Part shown: positions 54,282 through 62,790 of the stretch, one piece after another | How the letters are laid out: the number at the start of each line of letters is the position of its first letter | How positions within the stretch are numbered: the first letter of the stretch is position 1 | DNA from: a candidate division WOR-3 bacterium | GTDB lineage: Bacteria > Hydrothermota > Tepidihabitantia > Tepidihabitantales > Tepidihabitantaceae | Length of the DNA: 64,000 bases | Assembly (NCBI GenBank): GCA_024653355.1 | Contig: JANLFQ010000002.1 | Span: 186,001-250,000 of the forward strand | Direction: 5' to 3' | Translations under genes and position numbers: made by a program | The notes under the pieces: model-generated | The model's input: the letters and a program-made list of their open reading frames with translations, nothing else | Told to the model about the DNA's origin: nothing | Database searches by the model: none

Positions 54282-55634
54282 ATGAGCGGTCTGATTTTTT
54301 CCGTTTCCGGTTTGCGCGGGGTCGTGAACCGTGATTTGAGCCCGGAAACAGTTGAGATGTTTGCCGGCGCTTTTGGGCGGTTTGTGGGCGGTGGCAGGTT
54401 GGCGCTGGGCAGGGATGCGAGATTCAGCAGTGAGGAACTGGCAAAGGCGGCAACGATGGGTTTAAATGTTGCCGGCAGTAGTGTGGTTGATTTGGGCGTT
54501 TGCCCGACCCCGACCGTGGTCCATTTTGTGCGGCAGCAGGGTTTACAGGGCGGGTTGGTGATTACCGCAAGCCACAATCCTGCGGAGTGGAACGGGATGA
54601 AGTTTGTCCACAGTTCCGGGCGGTTTCTTGCGCCCGAGGAGTTTGAGCTTTTTCGGGCTGAGGTGGAGAAGGTTAAAAATGGTAATGGGTCAGGAACTTT
54701 CCGCACAGTAACGCGCAGCGTGGTGGCGGATGGTGTTGCCGGTCACATTGCGGCGATTGAGGAAAGTTCTTTGTTGCAGGGGATAGATGGTAAAGGGCTG
54801 CGCATCGGGGTTGATGCGGTTGACGGTGCGGCATCGGTTGCCGCGCCCCGGCTTTTGCAACGGTTGGGCTGTACGGTGCGCGAAATTTTTTGTTCCATCG
54901 GGAGAAATCAAGGTTTTCCCCGACCACCAGAGCCCAGGGCAGAGAGTTTAAGTGCGCTTTGTGATTTGGTGCGGCAGGAGAAACTTGATGCCGGTTTTGC
55001 GTTTGACCCGGATGGTGACCGGTTTAGTTGTGTTGATGAGTTGGGTGTGCCTCTGGGCGAAGAGGCGACATTGGCGCTGGCAGCGCTTTTTGTGCTCAAG
55101 CGCCGGCACGGTCCGGTGGTGGTGAATCTGTCCACGAGCAAGATGATTGATGATATCTGCCAGCGGTTCGGGGTTGAGGTTGAGCGCACGAAGGTGGGCG
55201 AGGCGTTTGTTGTGCAGCGGATTGTGGAACGGGGTGCGGTTTTGGGTGGTGAGGGTAATGGCGGGGTGATTCTGCCCGAAATCAATTTGACCCGGGATGG
55301 GCTGGTGGCGAGCGCGCTGGTGGTGGCGCTGATGAAGACAAGCGGGAAAAAGCTTTCCGAGTTGCGGCAGGAGTTGCCCGAGTATCATATGGAAAAGGTA
55401 ACGGTGCCCGGGGAAAGGTTTAGCGCCGATGATTTTGTTTCCCGGCTGGAACAACGGTTGCCTTTTACCGGTCTTGACCGTACCGAAGGGGTGCGGCTTT
55501 TCGGGAAAGACTGGTGGGTGCACATCCGCAAGAGCAACACCGAGCCGATTGTGCGGGTTGTTGCTGAAGCCCGAACCAAAAAGGAGGTTGAAAACATTTT
55601 GCAGGTTGTCACCGGTTTGGTGAACGAGAGTTAG
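54282..55634 (+). CDS. glmM: Phosphoglucosamine mutase
   Basis: 450 residues. Phosphoserine loop ITASHNPAEWNGMK (Ser97), metal loop FDPDGDRF, sugar-binding GEGNGG and phosphate-binding RKSNTEP. It converts glucosamine-6-phosphate to glucosamine-1-phosphate for UDP-GlcNAc. Preference over phosphomannomutase comes from glmS 8 bp downstream. Start set by the promoter. Confidence 0.9.
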   Translation: MSGLIFSVSGLRGVVNRDLSPETVEMFAGAFGRFVGGGRLALGRDARFSSEELAKAATMGLNVAGSSVVDLGVCPTPTVVHFVRQQGLQGGLVITASHNPAEWNGMKFVHSSGRFLAPEEFELFRAEVEKVKNGNGSGTFRTVTRSVVADGVAGHIAAIEESSLLQGIDGKGLRIGVDAVDGAASVAAPRLLQRLGCTVREIFCSIGRNQGFPRPPEPRAESLSALCDLVRQEKLDAGFAFDPDGDRFSCVDELGVPLGEEATLALAALFVLKRRHGPVVVNLSTSKMIDDICQRFGVEVERTKVGEAFVVQRIVERGAVLGGEGNGGVILPEINLTRDGLVASALVVALMKTSGKKLSELRQELPEYHMEKVTVPGERFSADDFVSRLEQRLPFTGLDRTEGVRLFGKDWWVHIRKSNTEPIVRVVAEARTKKEVENILQVVTGLVNES

Positions 55635-55642
55635 GAGGAGCG

Positions 55643-57466
55643 ATGTGTGGTATTGTCGGTTATATCGGACCGAGGAATGTGGTTAATGTGGTGATGATTG
55701 GGCTGGAGCGGCTGGAGTATCGGGGTTATGACTCCTGCGGTATTGCGGTGGTGGATGGCGGGATTAAAATCCGCAAGACCGCGGGTCGGCTGCAGCGGTT
55801 GAAGGAGATTTTAGAGAAGAGTCCGGTTGCGGGCAGGCTGGGTATTGGCCATACGCGCTGGGCAACGCACGGCGCGGTGACGGACGAGAATGCCCATCCG
55901 TTTGTTGACTGTCAGGGCAAGATTGCGCTTGTCCACAACGGAATCATTGAGAACTACCGGGAGTTGCGCAAGGAGTTGATGGACGCCGGGCACCGGTTTA
56001 GTTCCAGTACCGATACCGAGGTTCTGGTTCATTTGATAGAGAGTTTTTACCGGCGGAATATGCTCAGCGCGCTGCGCAAGACGGTGGCACGATTGAAGGG
56101 TGCCTATGGCCTGGTGGTGGTTTCCGCCGATGAACCAGACCGGCTCTATGCGGTGAAGATGGGCAGTCCGCTCTTAATCGGCAAGGGTAAGGATGAGTTT
56201 ATTGTCGCTTCTGATGCGCCCGCTCTGGTCGGGATTGCGCGGCGGATGGTGGTGATGCAGGACGGTGAGATAGCGGTTGTGAAGCAATCGGGAGTGAAAC
56301 TGTTTGATTTTGAGGGCAAGGAGGTAGTACGACAGTTTGTGCCGATTGAGTTGAAGGCGAAGGAGATTTCCAAGGGCCGGTATCCGCACTATATGCGCAA
56401 GGAGATTTTTGAGCAGCCCGAGGTGCTGGAGGCAAACATCAAGCGGCGGTTTCGGGAGGATGGGGTTGTGCTCGACCCGGAGTTTTTGCTCTACCCGGAC
56501 TACATTGAGCGCATCGGTAGGATTGTGATTCAGGCGTGTGGCACTTCCTACCATGCGGGTCTGGTCGGGCGCTACTACTTTGAGAAGTTGAGCCGGATTC
56601 CGGTTTCGGTGGAGATAAGTTCTGAGTTGCGGACCGCGGATTTTATTTTTGAGAATGAGTCGCTGATGGTGGCAATCAGCCAGTCCGGTGAGACCGCGGA
56701 TACGATTGCGGCGTTGCGTGATGCCCAGCGCCGGGGGGTGAAGACGCTGGGGGTGCTCAATGTACCCCGTTCATCAATCGCCCGTGAGGCGGATTCGGTT
56801 GTTCATATCCATGCCGGTCCGGAGATTGGTGTTGCATCAACCAAGGCTTACACCGCCCAGATTTTGACCCTGCTTGTTCTCGCGCTCTACTTTGGCAGGG
56901 TGCGCAAGGTGATAACCGATGAGCAACTTTGCCAGGTGCGGGAAGAGGTCGGGCAACTGCCCGAGAAGTTGAAAAAGATTCTGGAACTGGACCGGCGGAT
57001 AAGGGAGATTGCCACCCGGCTGGCGTTTGCCCACGACTTTATCTTTCTGGGACGGGGGATAAACTATCCGAGTGCGCTGGAAGGCGCCCTGAAGTTGAAG
57101 GAGATTTCTTATGTCCATGCGACCGGTTATCCAGCCGGCGAGATGAAGCATGGGCCAATTTCGCTCATCAACGAGCAGGTGCCGGTGATTGGTATTGCGC
57201 TGCGCGATTCGGTTTACGACAAGATGATTTCCAACCTTGCCGAGGCAAAGGCGCGGCGGGGCAGGATAATTGCGATTGGCACCGAAGGCGATGAGGCGCT
57301 GGAAGAGATTGCCGAAGCGGTGCTTTATCTCCCGCCCGTGCCCGAGTATCTGTCACCGATTGCGGTGGCACCACCGCTGCAACTCCTTGCCTATCACATT
57401 GCGGTTTTGCGGGGCTGTGATGTTGACAAGCCGCGCAATCTGGCAAAGTCGGTTACCGTGGAGTAA
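55643..57466 (+). CDS. glmS: Glucosamine-6-phosphate synthase
   Basis: 607 residues. Class II glutaminase domain with Cys2 (MCGIVGYIG) and two SIS isomerase domains (SQSGETADT, GRGINYPSALEGALKLKE). Makes glucosamine-6-phosphate from fructose-6-phosphate and glutamine. AGGAGC ribosome site; operon with glmM. No glmS ribozyme-like element is present in the 8-bp gap. Confidence 0.97.
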   Translation: MCGIVGYIGPRNVVNVVMIGLERLEYRGYDSCGIAVVDGGIKIRKTAGRLQRLKEILEKSPVAGRLGIGHTRWATHGAVTDENAHPFVDCQGKIALVHNGIIENYRELRKELMDAGHRFSSSTDTEVLVHLIESFYRRNMLSALRKTVARLKGAYGLVVVSADEPDRLYAVKMGSPLLIGKGKDEFIVASDAPALVGIARRMVVMQDGEIAVVKQSGVKLFDFEGKEVVRQFVPIELKAKEISKGRYPHYMRKEIFEQPEVLEANIKRRFREDGVVLDPEFLLYPDYIERIGRIVIQACGTSYHAGLVGRYYFEKLSRIPVSVEISSELRTADFIFENESLMVAISQSGETADTIAALRDAQRRGVKTLGVLNVPRSSIAREADSVVHIHAGPEIGVASTKAYTAQILTLLVLALYFGRVRKVITDEQLCQVREEVGQLPEKLKKILELDRRIREIATRLAFAHDFIFLGRGINYPSALEGALKLKEISYVHATGYPAGEMKHGPISLINEQVPVIGIALRDSVYDKMISNLAEAKARRGRIIAIGTEGDEALEEIAEAVLYLPPVPEYLSPIAVAPPLQLLAYHIAVLRGCDVDKPRNLAKSVTVE

Positions 57467-57526
57467 AGGGACAACAGAGGTCAATACGAACCAGGTAAAA
57501 AGCGGTTGACAATCAGGGAAAAGGTG

Positions 57527-58297
57527 TCAGGGCAAAGCGGGCAGGGTGTCGGTTACTGCGACTGAAAACCCAACAAGCCGGGTCTCGGTGCCGTTCTCGC
57601 TGTCCCGAATGGCGATGAGCCGGTGCGGTTGGGCAAGTTCATAGAGGAGCCGGAGCTGACGCCGCTGGGAAACGGCGCTGACCTCACGGCACAGAATGTC
57701 ACCGAGCGGGGTTGATACCATTTTGGTACCGAGCACGGTGACATCAACCCGGGCGGTTCGGAACTCAAGCGGGATGACGATGTTGAGGTGGAAGTTCAAG
57801 CCGGGGTCAAGGGGCAGTGCCCGGAACAGATGCTGGAGCATCTCAATCCCATAGGTGTTTTTCACCTTTTTGAAATCCTTTTTTTCACTGCCATCAACCG
57901 TGGTCTTGCGCAGTTCAATCTGTTCGGGTTCAAAATCGGCTTCAACCTCGGTGATTGAGATTTCAGTTGCAACCACGCGATAGGACCAGAGCGGTGTCAA
58001 GGTGTAGCGGGTGAGGGCAAATGTGGTGGAGTCAAAGAAGTAAAAGGGAACGGTTTGACTCCGGACAATGTTGGTGATGACAACGGTCGGCTCATCCTCC
58101 TCTTCGTCAAACTGGACAACGGTCTTGCGGGTGTAGAGCACCGAGTCGTTGCGGACAATTTCGTAAAGGGCGGTTTCGCCATCCTGCCAGTCGGGCGGTG
58201 TCAGTTCGGGTAACGGTTGGGGTGCGGACACGCAGCAGGGCAAGAGCAGGGCGTTGATTACGAGAAAAAGGAGGAGAGAAAAAAGGTGCCGTTTCAT
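57527..58297 (-). CDS. DUF3108-like exported lipoprotein
   Basis: 256 residues. Signal peptide with LLPCC-V lipobox. The rest is beta-rich, with a pattern reminiscent of DUF3108 proteins (ETALYEIVRNDSVLYTR, then PLGDILCREVSAVS), which are envelope proteins of unknown role. Overlaps the rluD gene by 4 bp. End of the smpB operon. Confidence 0.65.
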   Translation of the reverse strand: MKRHLFSLLLFLVINALLLPCCVSAPQPLPELTPPDWQDGETALYEIVRNDSVLYTRKTVVQFDEEEDEPTVVITNIVRSQTVPFYFFDSTTFALTRYTLTPLWSYRVVATEISITEVEADFEPEQIELRKTTVDGSEKKDFKKVKNTYGIEMLQHLFRALPLDPGLNFHLNIVIPLEFRTARVDVTVLGTKMVSTPLGDILCREVSAVSQRRQLRLLYELAQPHRLIAIRDSENGTETRLVGFSVAVTDTLPALP

Positions 58298-59301
58298 ATC
58301 TTTTTCTGGCGGGCAAGGTCTTCAAGGTAGAGAAGCAGTTGTTCCATATCGGGCGGTAAAGGGGAGGTGAATTCAAGGTACTTCTGAGTTCTGGGGTGGA
58401 CAAATCCCAACCGGGCGGCATGGAGTGCCTGGCGCCGGACGATAGTTAGTATCTGCTTGAAGACCGGCTGGTGTTCCTTCTGGGTGAGAACCGCCGGGGT
58501 TCTGCCGCCGTATTCCGGGTCGCCAACAACCGGATGGCCAATGTGCTGGAGATGGACACGAATCTGGTGGGTACGGCCGGTTTTCAGGCGGAGCTGGAGA
58601 TAGGTGCAGATGGAGTAGCGGCGCAGGACTTCGTAGTTGGTGATGGCGGTGCGGGCGGCAAAAGGTGTGACCGCCATCCGCAACCGGTCAATGGTGTGCC
58701 GGCCAATTGGGGCGTCGATTGTGCCCGCGGACAGTTCAAAGTCGCCCCAGGCAAAGGCGAGGTACTCACGGACAACGGTGCGGTGCTCAATCTGGGAACC
58801 GAGATGGCGCAACGCCTCATCGGTTTTGGCAAACATCAGAAGCCCGGTGGTGTCCTTGTCAAGACGGTGGACAACGCCGGGGCGCAGAACCGAATCAGGG
58901 CGCAGTGGTAGCGCCCGACAGTGGTACAGAAGCCCGTTTATCAGCGTGTTGGTCCAGTTACCGCGCGCCGGATGGACAACAAGTCCGGCCGGTTTGTCCA
59001 CGACAACCACATCGTCATCTTCATAGACGATGTTCAGTTCCATCGGCACCGGTTCAATCGTGATTTCCGGTTCGTACTCAAACTCGGCAAGGATTTCGTC
59101 CCCGGGTTTTACGCGATAACTGGGTTTTACCCGGTTGCCATTGACCAGCACCTTGCCCGCTTCAATCAGGGCGCTTGCCCTGTTGCGGGAGACGCCGATG
59201 CCGGAAAGCACCAGATACACATCAAGCCGTTTACCCTGCAAGCGCTGCGAGGCGATACGCCGGAACTGTTTGACCCGGATTAGTTCCTGTTCCGTGCTCA
59301 T
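58294..59301 (-). CDS. rluD: RluD-type 23S rRNA pseudouridine synthase
   Basis: 335 residues. N-terminal S4 RNA-binding domain (RLDVYLVLSGIGVSRNRAS) and a pseudouridine synthase core with catalytic Asp in HRLDKDTTGLL (about 145). Modifies uridines of 23S rRNA. Overlaps neighbours by 4 bp on both sides. RluC or RluA specificity cannot be ruled out. Confidence 0.9.
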   Translation of the reverse strand: MSTEQELIRVKQFRRIASQRLQGKRLDVYLVLSGIGVSRNRASALIEAGKVLVNGNRVKPSYRVKPGDEILAEFEYEPEITIEPVPMELNIVYEDDDVVVVDKPAGLVVHPARGNWTNTLINGLLYHCRALPLRPDSVLRPGVVHRLDKDTTGLLMFAKTDEALRHLGSQIEHRTVVREYLAFAWGDFELSAGTIDAPIGRHTIDRLRMAVTPFAARTAITNYEVLRRYSICTYLQLRLKTGRTHQIRVHLQHIGHPVVGDPEYGGRTPAVLTQKEHQPVFKQILTIVRRQALHAARLGFVHPRTQKYLEFTSPLPPDMEQLLLYLEDLARQKKI

Positions 59302-60695
59302 CGCTTCTTGCTGGTGCCGTTGAGCCGGGATTCGTAATCCCGGGTAAAGTTCTTAATGCCCTGAGCGATGGCGCGGGCGATTTTCTCCCGGTGTGCGGGG
59401 TTGCGCAGCAGTTTCTCTTCCTGGCGATTGGAAAGAAATCCGCACTCCACCAGAACCGCAGGCATAAAGATGTTGCGCAGGACATAGAAGTTTGCCTGCC
59501 GGACGCCGCGGTCCTGAGCACAGATTGCGCTCAATGCCGCTTCCTGAATTCGGCTGGCGAGTTCGCTGGACTCAAACAGAAACTCGTTCTGGGCTAAATC
59601 GGCAAGGATAAGTGTTACCGGGTCGTTGTCTTTGATAAGCGGGTTGGCAAGTTCCCGTTCAAAGGCGGCGTTTTCCCGTGCCGCCACCGCCCGTTCCCAG
59701 TCGGTCTTTGCCTCAGACAGAAAGTAGGTTTCAAGCCCGGTGGCGCTGCGGTTTGGTGCGGCGTTGGCGTGGATGGAGACAAACAGGTCGGCGCCGCTCT
59801 TTGCCGCCTTTTCTGCCCGTTCGGCAAGGGAAACATAGTCGTCCGAATCCCGGGTCAAGATGACCTCAAAACCCTGCTGGGTCAGGTGTTTTTTCACCCG
59901 CCGGGCGATGTCAAGGACGATGGTTTTCTCTTCGGTGCCCAGCCTGCCGATGGCGCCCGGGTCTTTGCCACCGTGTCCGGGGTCAAGAATGATTTTGTTC
60001 ACCCGGCGTTGCGGTTTGGGCCAGAGCCGGAGTTCAATGCCGTTGGGTCCCAAGAGTATTGTGTCCTGGGTGGGCTGGCGAAAGTTCCAGAACAGGTTGG
60101 CTCCAACCGACAGGGTGTCTAAATGGACACCGTTGAGCATACTTCCGCTGGTCAGGGAGATAAGGCGCAAATTGGAGGCAAAACCGCTGTCCGTGCGACA
60201 GCCGAGCGTGAGGCGCAGTTCCAGGCTGGACTTCCGGTCCCGGATGAAAAGCAAGTTACCGGACTTTTTCTGCACCGGGTTAAGCAACAACCGGACGATA
60301 AGGGTGTCTGCCTTTTTATCGGTTTCAACGGTTGAAAGGACCGGGACATCAAGTTCCGGTAACATGCCGGCAATCAGCACCGCCGGCAGGTAAAGTTGCC
60401 CTTTATCAACGAGCGGGGCGATGGGGAGTTTCAACCGCCTGCCATTGTGCAGGACGACGCTGCTGTCCGGAATAAAGAGGTACTCGTTAAAACTGGAGTC
60501 CGAGCCGGGCAGGAGGGCGATGAACCGGTTTTCCACCCAGTAACATTTACCGCCGTATTTTGCCACCACTCCGGACAGGGGCAAATAGTCAATACCGTTG
60601 ATTTGGCGCAAACTGGTTGTGCCGCTGGTGCCGGCGATGCCGGCGATAAAAATCAGGAGTGCCAGCAGGTGGAACCAGAAGCGCTTCATCGTCAA
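59298..60695 (-). CDS. N-acetylmuramoyl-L-alanine amidase
   Basis: 465 residues. Signal peptide, then a beta-rich copper-amine-oxidase-like/AMIN-type N-terminal region (about 28-225) and an Amidase_3 domain (about 230-455). In the domain are the zinc ligands His (LDPGHGGKDPGA), Glu, His (SIHANA) and catalytic Glu (VLVECGFLSN). It splits the amide between muramic acid and L-Ala of peptidoglycan in the periplasm, for cell separation. Overlaps smpB and rluD by 4 bp. Confidence 0.93.
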   Translation of the reverse strand: MTMKRFWFHLLALLIFIAGIAGTSGTTSLRQINGIDYLPLSGVVAKYGGKCYWVENRFIALLPGSDSSFNEYLFIPDSSVVLHNGRRLKLPIAPLVDKGQLYLPAVLIAGMLPELDVPVLSTVETDKKADTLIVRLLLNPVQKKSGNLLFIRDRKSSLELRLTLGCRTDSGFASNLRLISLTSGSMLNGVHLDTLSVGANLFWNFRQPTQDTILLGPNGIELRLWPKPQRRVNKIILDPGHGGKDPGAIGRLGTEEKTIVLDIARRVKKHLTQQGFEVILTRDSDDYVSLAERAEKAAKSGADLFVSIHANAAPNRSATGLETYFLSEAKTDWERAVAARENAAFERELANPLIKDNDPVTLILADLAQNEFLFESSELASRIQEAALSAICAQDRGVRQANFYVLRNIFMPAVLVECGFLSNRQEEKLLRNPAHREKIARAIAQGIKNFTRDYESRLNGTSKKR

Positions 60696-61144
60696 TAACG
60701 CTCCTTGAAGCCGGCACGGCGTTCATCCTCTTCCATTGCCCGGCGCTTCAAGTCGGCGCGGCGGTCATACGCCTTCTTGCCCTTACACAGCGCCAGTTCC
60801 ACCTTGGCGATGCCGCGGTCGTTAAAGTAGAGGCGCAGGGGGATCAGGGTGAAGCCGCGCAGGGTGGTTTTGCCGAAGAGCCACTTGATTTCGTCTTTGT
60901 TCAAGAGGAGTTTGCGCCGGCGCCTGGGGTCGCGGTTGAAGATGTTGCCCTGGCGATAGGGTGCGATGTTGACATCGTAGAGGAACACCTCGCCGTTTTC
61001 GACCCGCGCATAGCCGCCGTCAAGGGAAGCACCGCCTTCCCGCAGTGATTTAACCTCGGTGCCATATAGAGCGATGCCGGCTTCAACCTTATCGTGCACC
61101 GTATAGTCACGCAATGCCTTGCGATTGGTGGCAACGACCTTCAC
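60692..61144 (-). CDS. smpB: SsrA-binding protein SmpB
   Basis: 150 residues. VVATNRKALRDYTV start, YGTEVKSLREGGASL and the basic C-terminal tail. Works with tmRNA to rescue stalled ribosomes. GTG start 6 nt after the -10, no ribosome site. First gene of a four-gene operon with 4-bp overlaps. The tmRNA gene is not in the window. Confidence 0.95.
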   Translation of the reverse strand: MKVVATNRKALRDYTVHDKVEAGIALYGTEVKSLREGGASLDGGYARVENGEVFLYDVNIAPYRQGNIFNRDPRRRRKLLLNKDEIKWLFGKTTLRGFTLIPLRLYFNDRGIAKVELALCKGKKAYDRRADLKRRAMEEDERRAGFKERY

Positions 61145-61150
61145 CCGTTG

Positions 61151-61178
61151 ATTATAAAAGTTCCCTCAAATCTGTCAA
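61151..61178 (-). promoter_or_regulatory. smpB operon promoter, leaderless
   Basis: TTGACA, 16-nt spacer, TATAAT, 6 nt to the GTG at 61144. Confidence 0.7.
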
Positions 61179-61193
61179 CCTTGGCGCCTATGC

Positions 61194-61222
61194 TTGACAG
61201 CAATGGCAAAGGTTAAATAATA
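61194..61222 (+). promoter_or_regulatory. Predicted promoter of the 61242 gene
   Basis: TTGACA, 17-nt spacer, ATAATA; its -35 lies 15 bp from that of the divergent smpB promoter. Leader holds AAGGAG. Confidence 0.55.
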
Positions 61223-61241
61223 GTAGAGAAAGGAGTGTGAT

Positions 61242-62630
61242 ATGAGGCAGATGTTATTTGCCGTCTTGATTACCGTTGCGGCGGTATGGGCGCTGGAGTG
61301 GCAGCCTGAGGTCCGATTGACGGAAAACAACTACTCGGACTACTCATTCTGGAGCACCCAGCGCCGGGTGGCGGTTGACCCGCAGGGCAGGGTGCACTGC
61401 GTCTGGTATGTGATGAACTCGGCACTGGGCACCTATCGGTTTCAGGTGTATTACAAGCGGTTTTATCCGGGTCAGGGCTGGACTCAGGATACGATGATTT
61501 CGTTTGACCTGTACAACCGGAATCTGAACTGCAAGTATCCGTCACTGGCGATAGACTCTTCAGGCGTGGTCTATGCGGTCTGGGCAGCAGGCGGTACGGA
61601 CGATGCCGATGAGTATATCTATATCAAGAGTTGTGTGCCGGGCGGAAGTGGCAACGATGGCTGGGAGGAAAGTTCCAGGCTGATTTCGGTCAGCGCGCCC
61701 GCAGTAGAAAAAGGTTGTCCGACCGTGGCTTCTGGTCCAGATGGCAACATTCAGGTGACCTGGCTTGAAGGGGTAAACATCGTTCATCGGGAGCGAAGGG
61801 ATACGGTGTGGCTGGAGCCGCGGGTTGTTGAAGGTGGAACCAATTACAAGGCGTATCCGGCGGTTGCGGTTGGTCCGGACAACAGGGTTCATCTCGTATG
61901 GTATGGCAGGGAGGGTGTTAGCGGATATTACGATGTGTTCTACAAGGTGCGCACCGATACGGTATGGGGTGCAACTGAGAATGTGTCGCAGGCAAACCGG
62001 CATCAGATGTACCCATCAATTGCGGTGAATCCAGTGACCGGGAATCCCCATATCTTATGGCAGTCTTATGGCACCGACAACCACCGGCGGATTGTGCACC
62101 GTTTTCGCACCGGTGCGGGCTGGCAGTTAGCGGACACCGTTTCCGGAACCGGGGATACTTTGAACCAGGAGCCGGGTCAGATTGTTTTCACCCGCAACGG
62201 TATGGGTTATGCTCTCTGGACCGGGAAGAGCGAATCTTCGCTTGTTGTGGTGCAGGTGCGGTGTGCGGAAAGGGCGGTTAATGGGGTCTGGGGTCATGCC
62301 TATGATGTTACCCGGGCAACAAACACGCGGGAAAGACCGGCGGTTGCTGCGGGTAACGGTGGCGCACCAGATGACATCGTGGCAATCTGGACCGATTATC
62401 GGGATGGCAATGCGGAGATGTACTTTGCCAGTGCCAGCCCTGCCCAGTTTATTCAAGAGGGGGTGCGGTTTGAACCGAAAACGGTGCCGGCAACATTAGT
62501 TTCCCGCAATTGGTCTGGTTTCAAAGGGCAACTATTTGACCCGCTGGGCAGAAAGGTGGGGCAGTTGAAGCCCGGACTGTACTTTTTAAAAAATGGGGCA
62601 GACTGTTATCGGCTGGTGGTGGTAAAGTAA
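61242..62630 (+). CDS. Secreted sialidase-like propeller protein with short sorting tail
   Basis: 462 residues. Signal peptide (MRQMLFAVLITVAAVWA), then six or so repeats of the form VAVDPQGRVHCVWYV / IAVNPVTGNPHILWQS, resembling BNR-like propellers. The C-terminal 40 residues (QLFDPLGRKVGQLKPGLYFL) are a reduced T9SS-type tail. No sialidase Arg triad is visible, so probably non-catalytic. Homologous to the next gene. Confidence 0.8.
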   Translation: MRQMLFAVLITVAAVWALEWQPEVRLTENNYSDYSFWSTQRRVAVDPQGRVHCVWYVMNSALGTYRFQVYYKRFYPGQGWTQDTMISFDLYNRNLNCKYPSLAIDSSGVVYAVWAAGGTDDADEYIYIKSCVPGGSGNDGWEESSRLISVSAPAVEKGCPTVASGPDGNIQVTWLEGVNIVHRERRDTVWLEPRVVEGGTNYKAYPAVAVGPDNRVHLVWYGREGVSGYYDVFYKVRTDTVWGATENVSQANRHQMYPSIAVNPVTGNPHILWQSYGTDNHRRIVHRFRTGAGWQLADTVSGTGDTLNQEPGQIVFTRNGMGYALWTGKSESSLVVVQVRCAERAVNGVWGHAYDVTRATNTRERPAVAAGNGGAPDDIVAIWTDYRDGNAEMYFASASPAQFIQEGVRFEPKTVPATLVSRNWSGFKGQLFDPLGRKVGQLKPGLYFLKNGADCYRLVVVK

Positions 62631-62638
62631 AATTTTGC

Positions 62639-62667
62639 TTGACAAGCAGAGATGGTGGTGTTATAAT
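62639..62667 (+). promoter_or_regulatory. Predicted strong promoter of the last gene
   Basis: TTGACA, 17-nt spacer, TATAAT, followed by a leader of about 115 nt in which GCGCCCG (62718) can pair with CGGGCGC (about 62750). Confidence 0.65.
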
Positions 62668-62790
62668 TAAGCGCCACCAGGAAGGGTGACATCCGAATTA
62701 AAAGCGGTAAGTAAAAGTGCGCCCGGACGCAGGGCTGTTGGCGTAAACGGGCGCTGAGCATCAAAGGTAAAACAAAAAAGGAGGCTAAGT

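Noticed and set aside
55635-55642. glmS riboswitch/ribozyme
   Set aside because: Only 8 bp separate glmM and glmS, so no ribozyme can fit; none of its core is seen upstream either.
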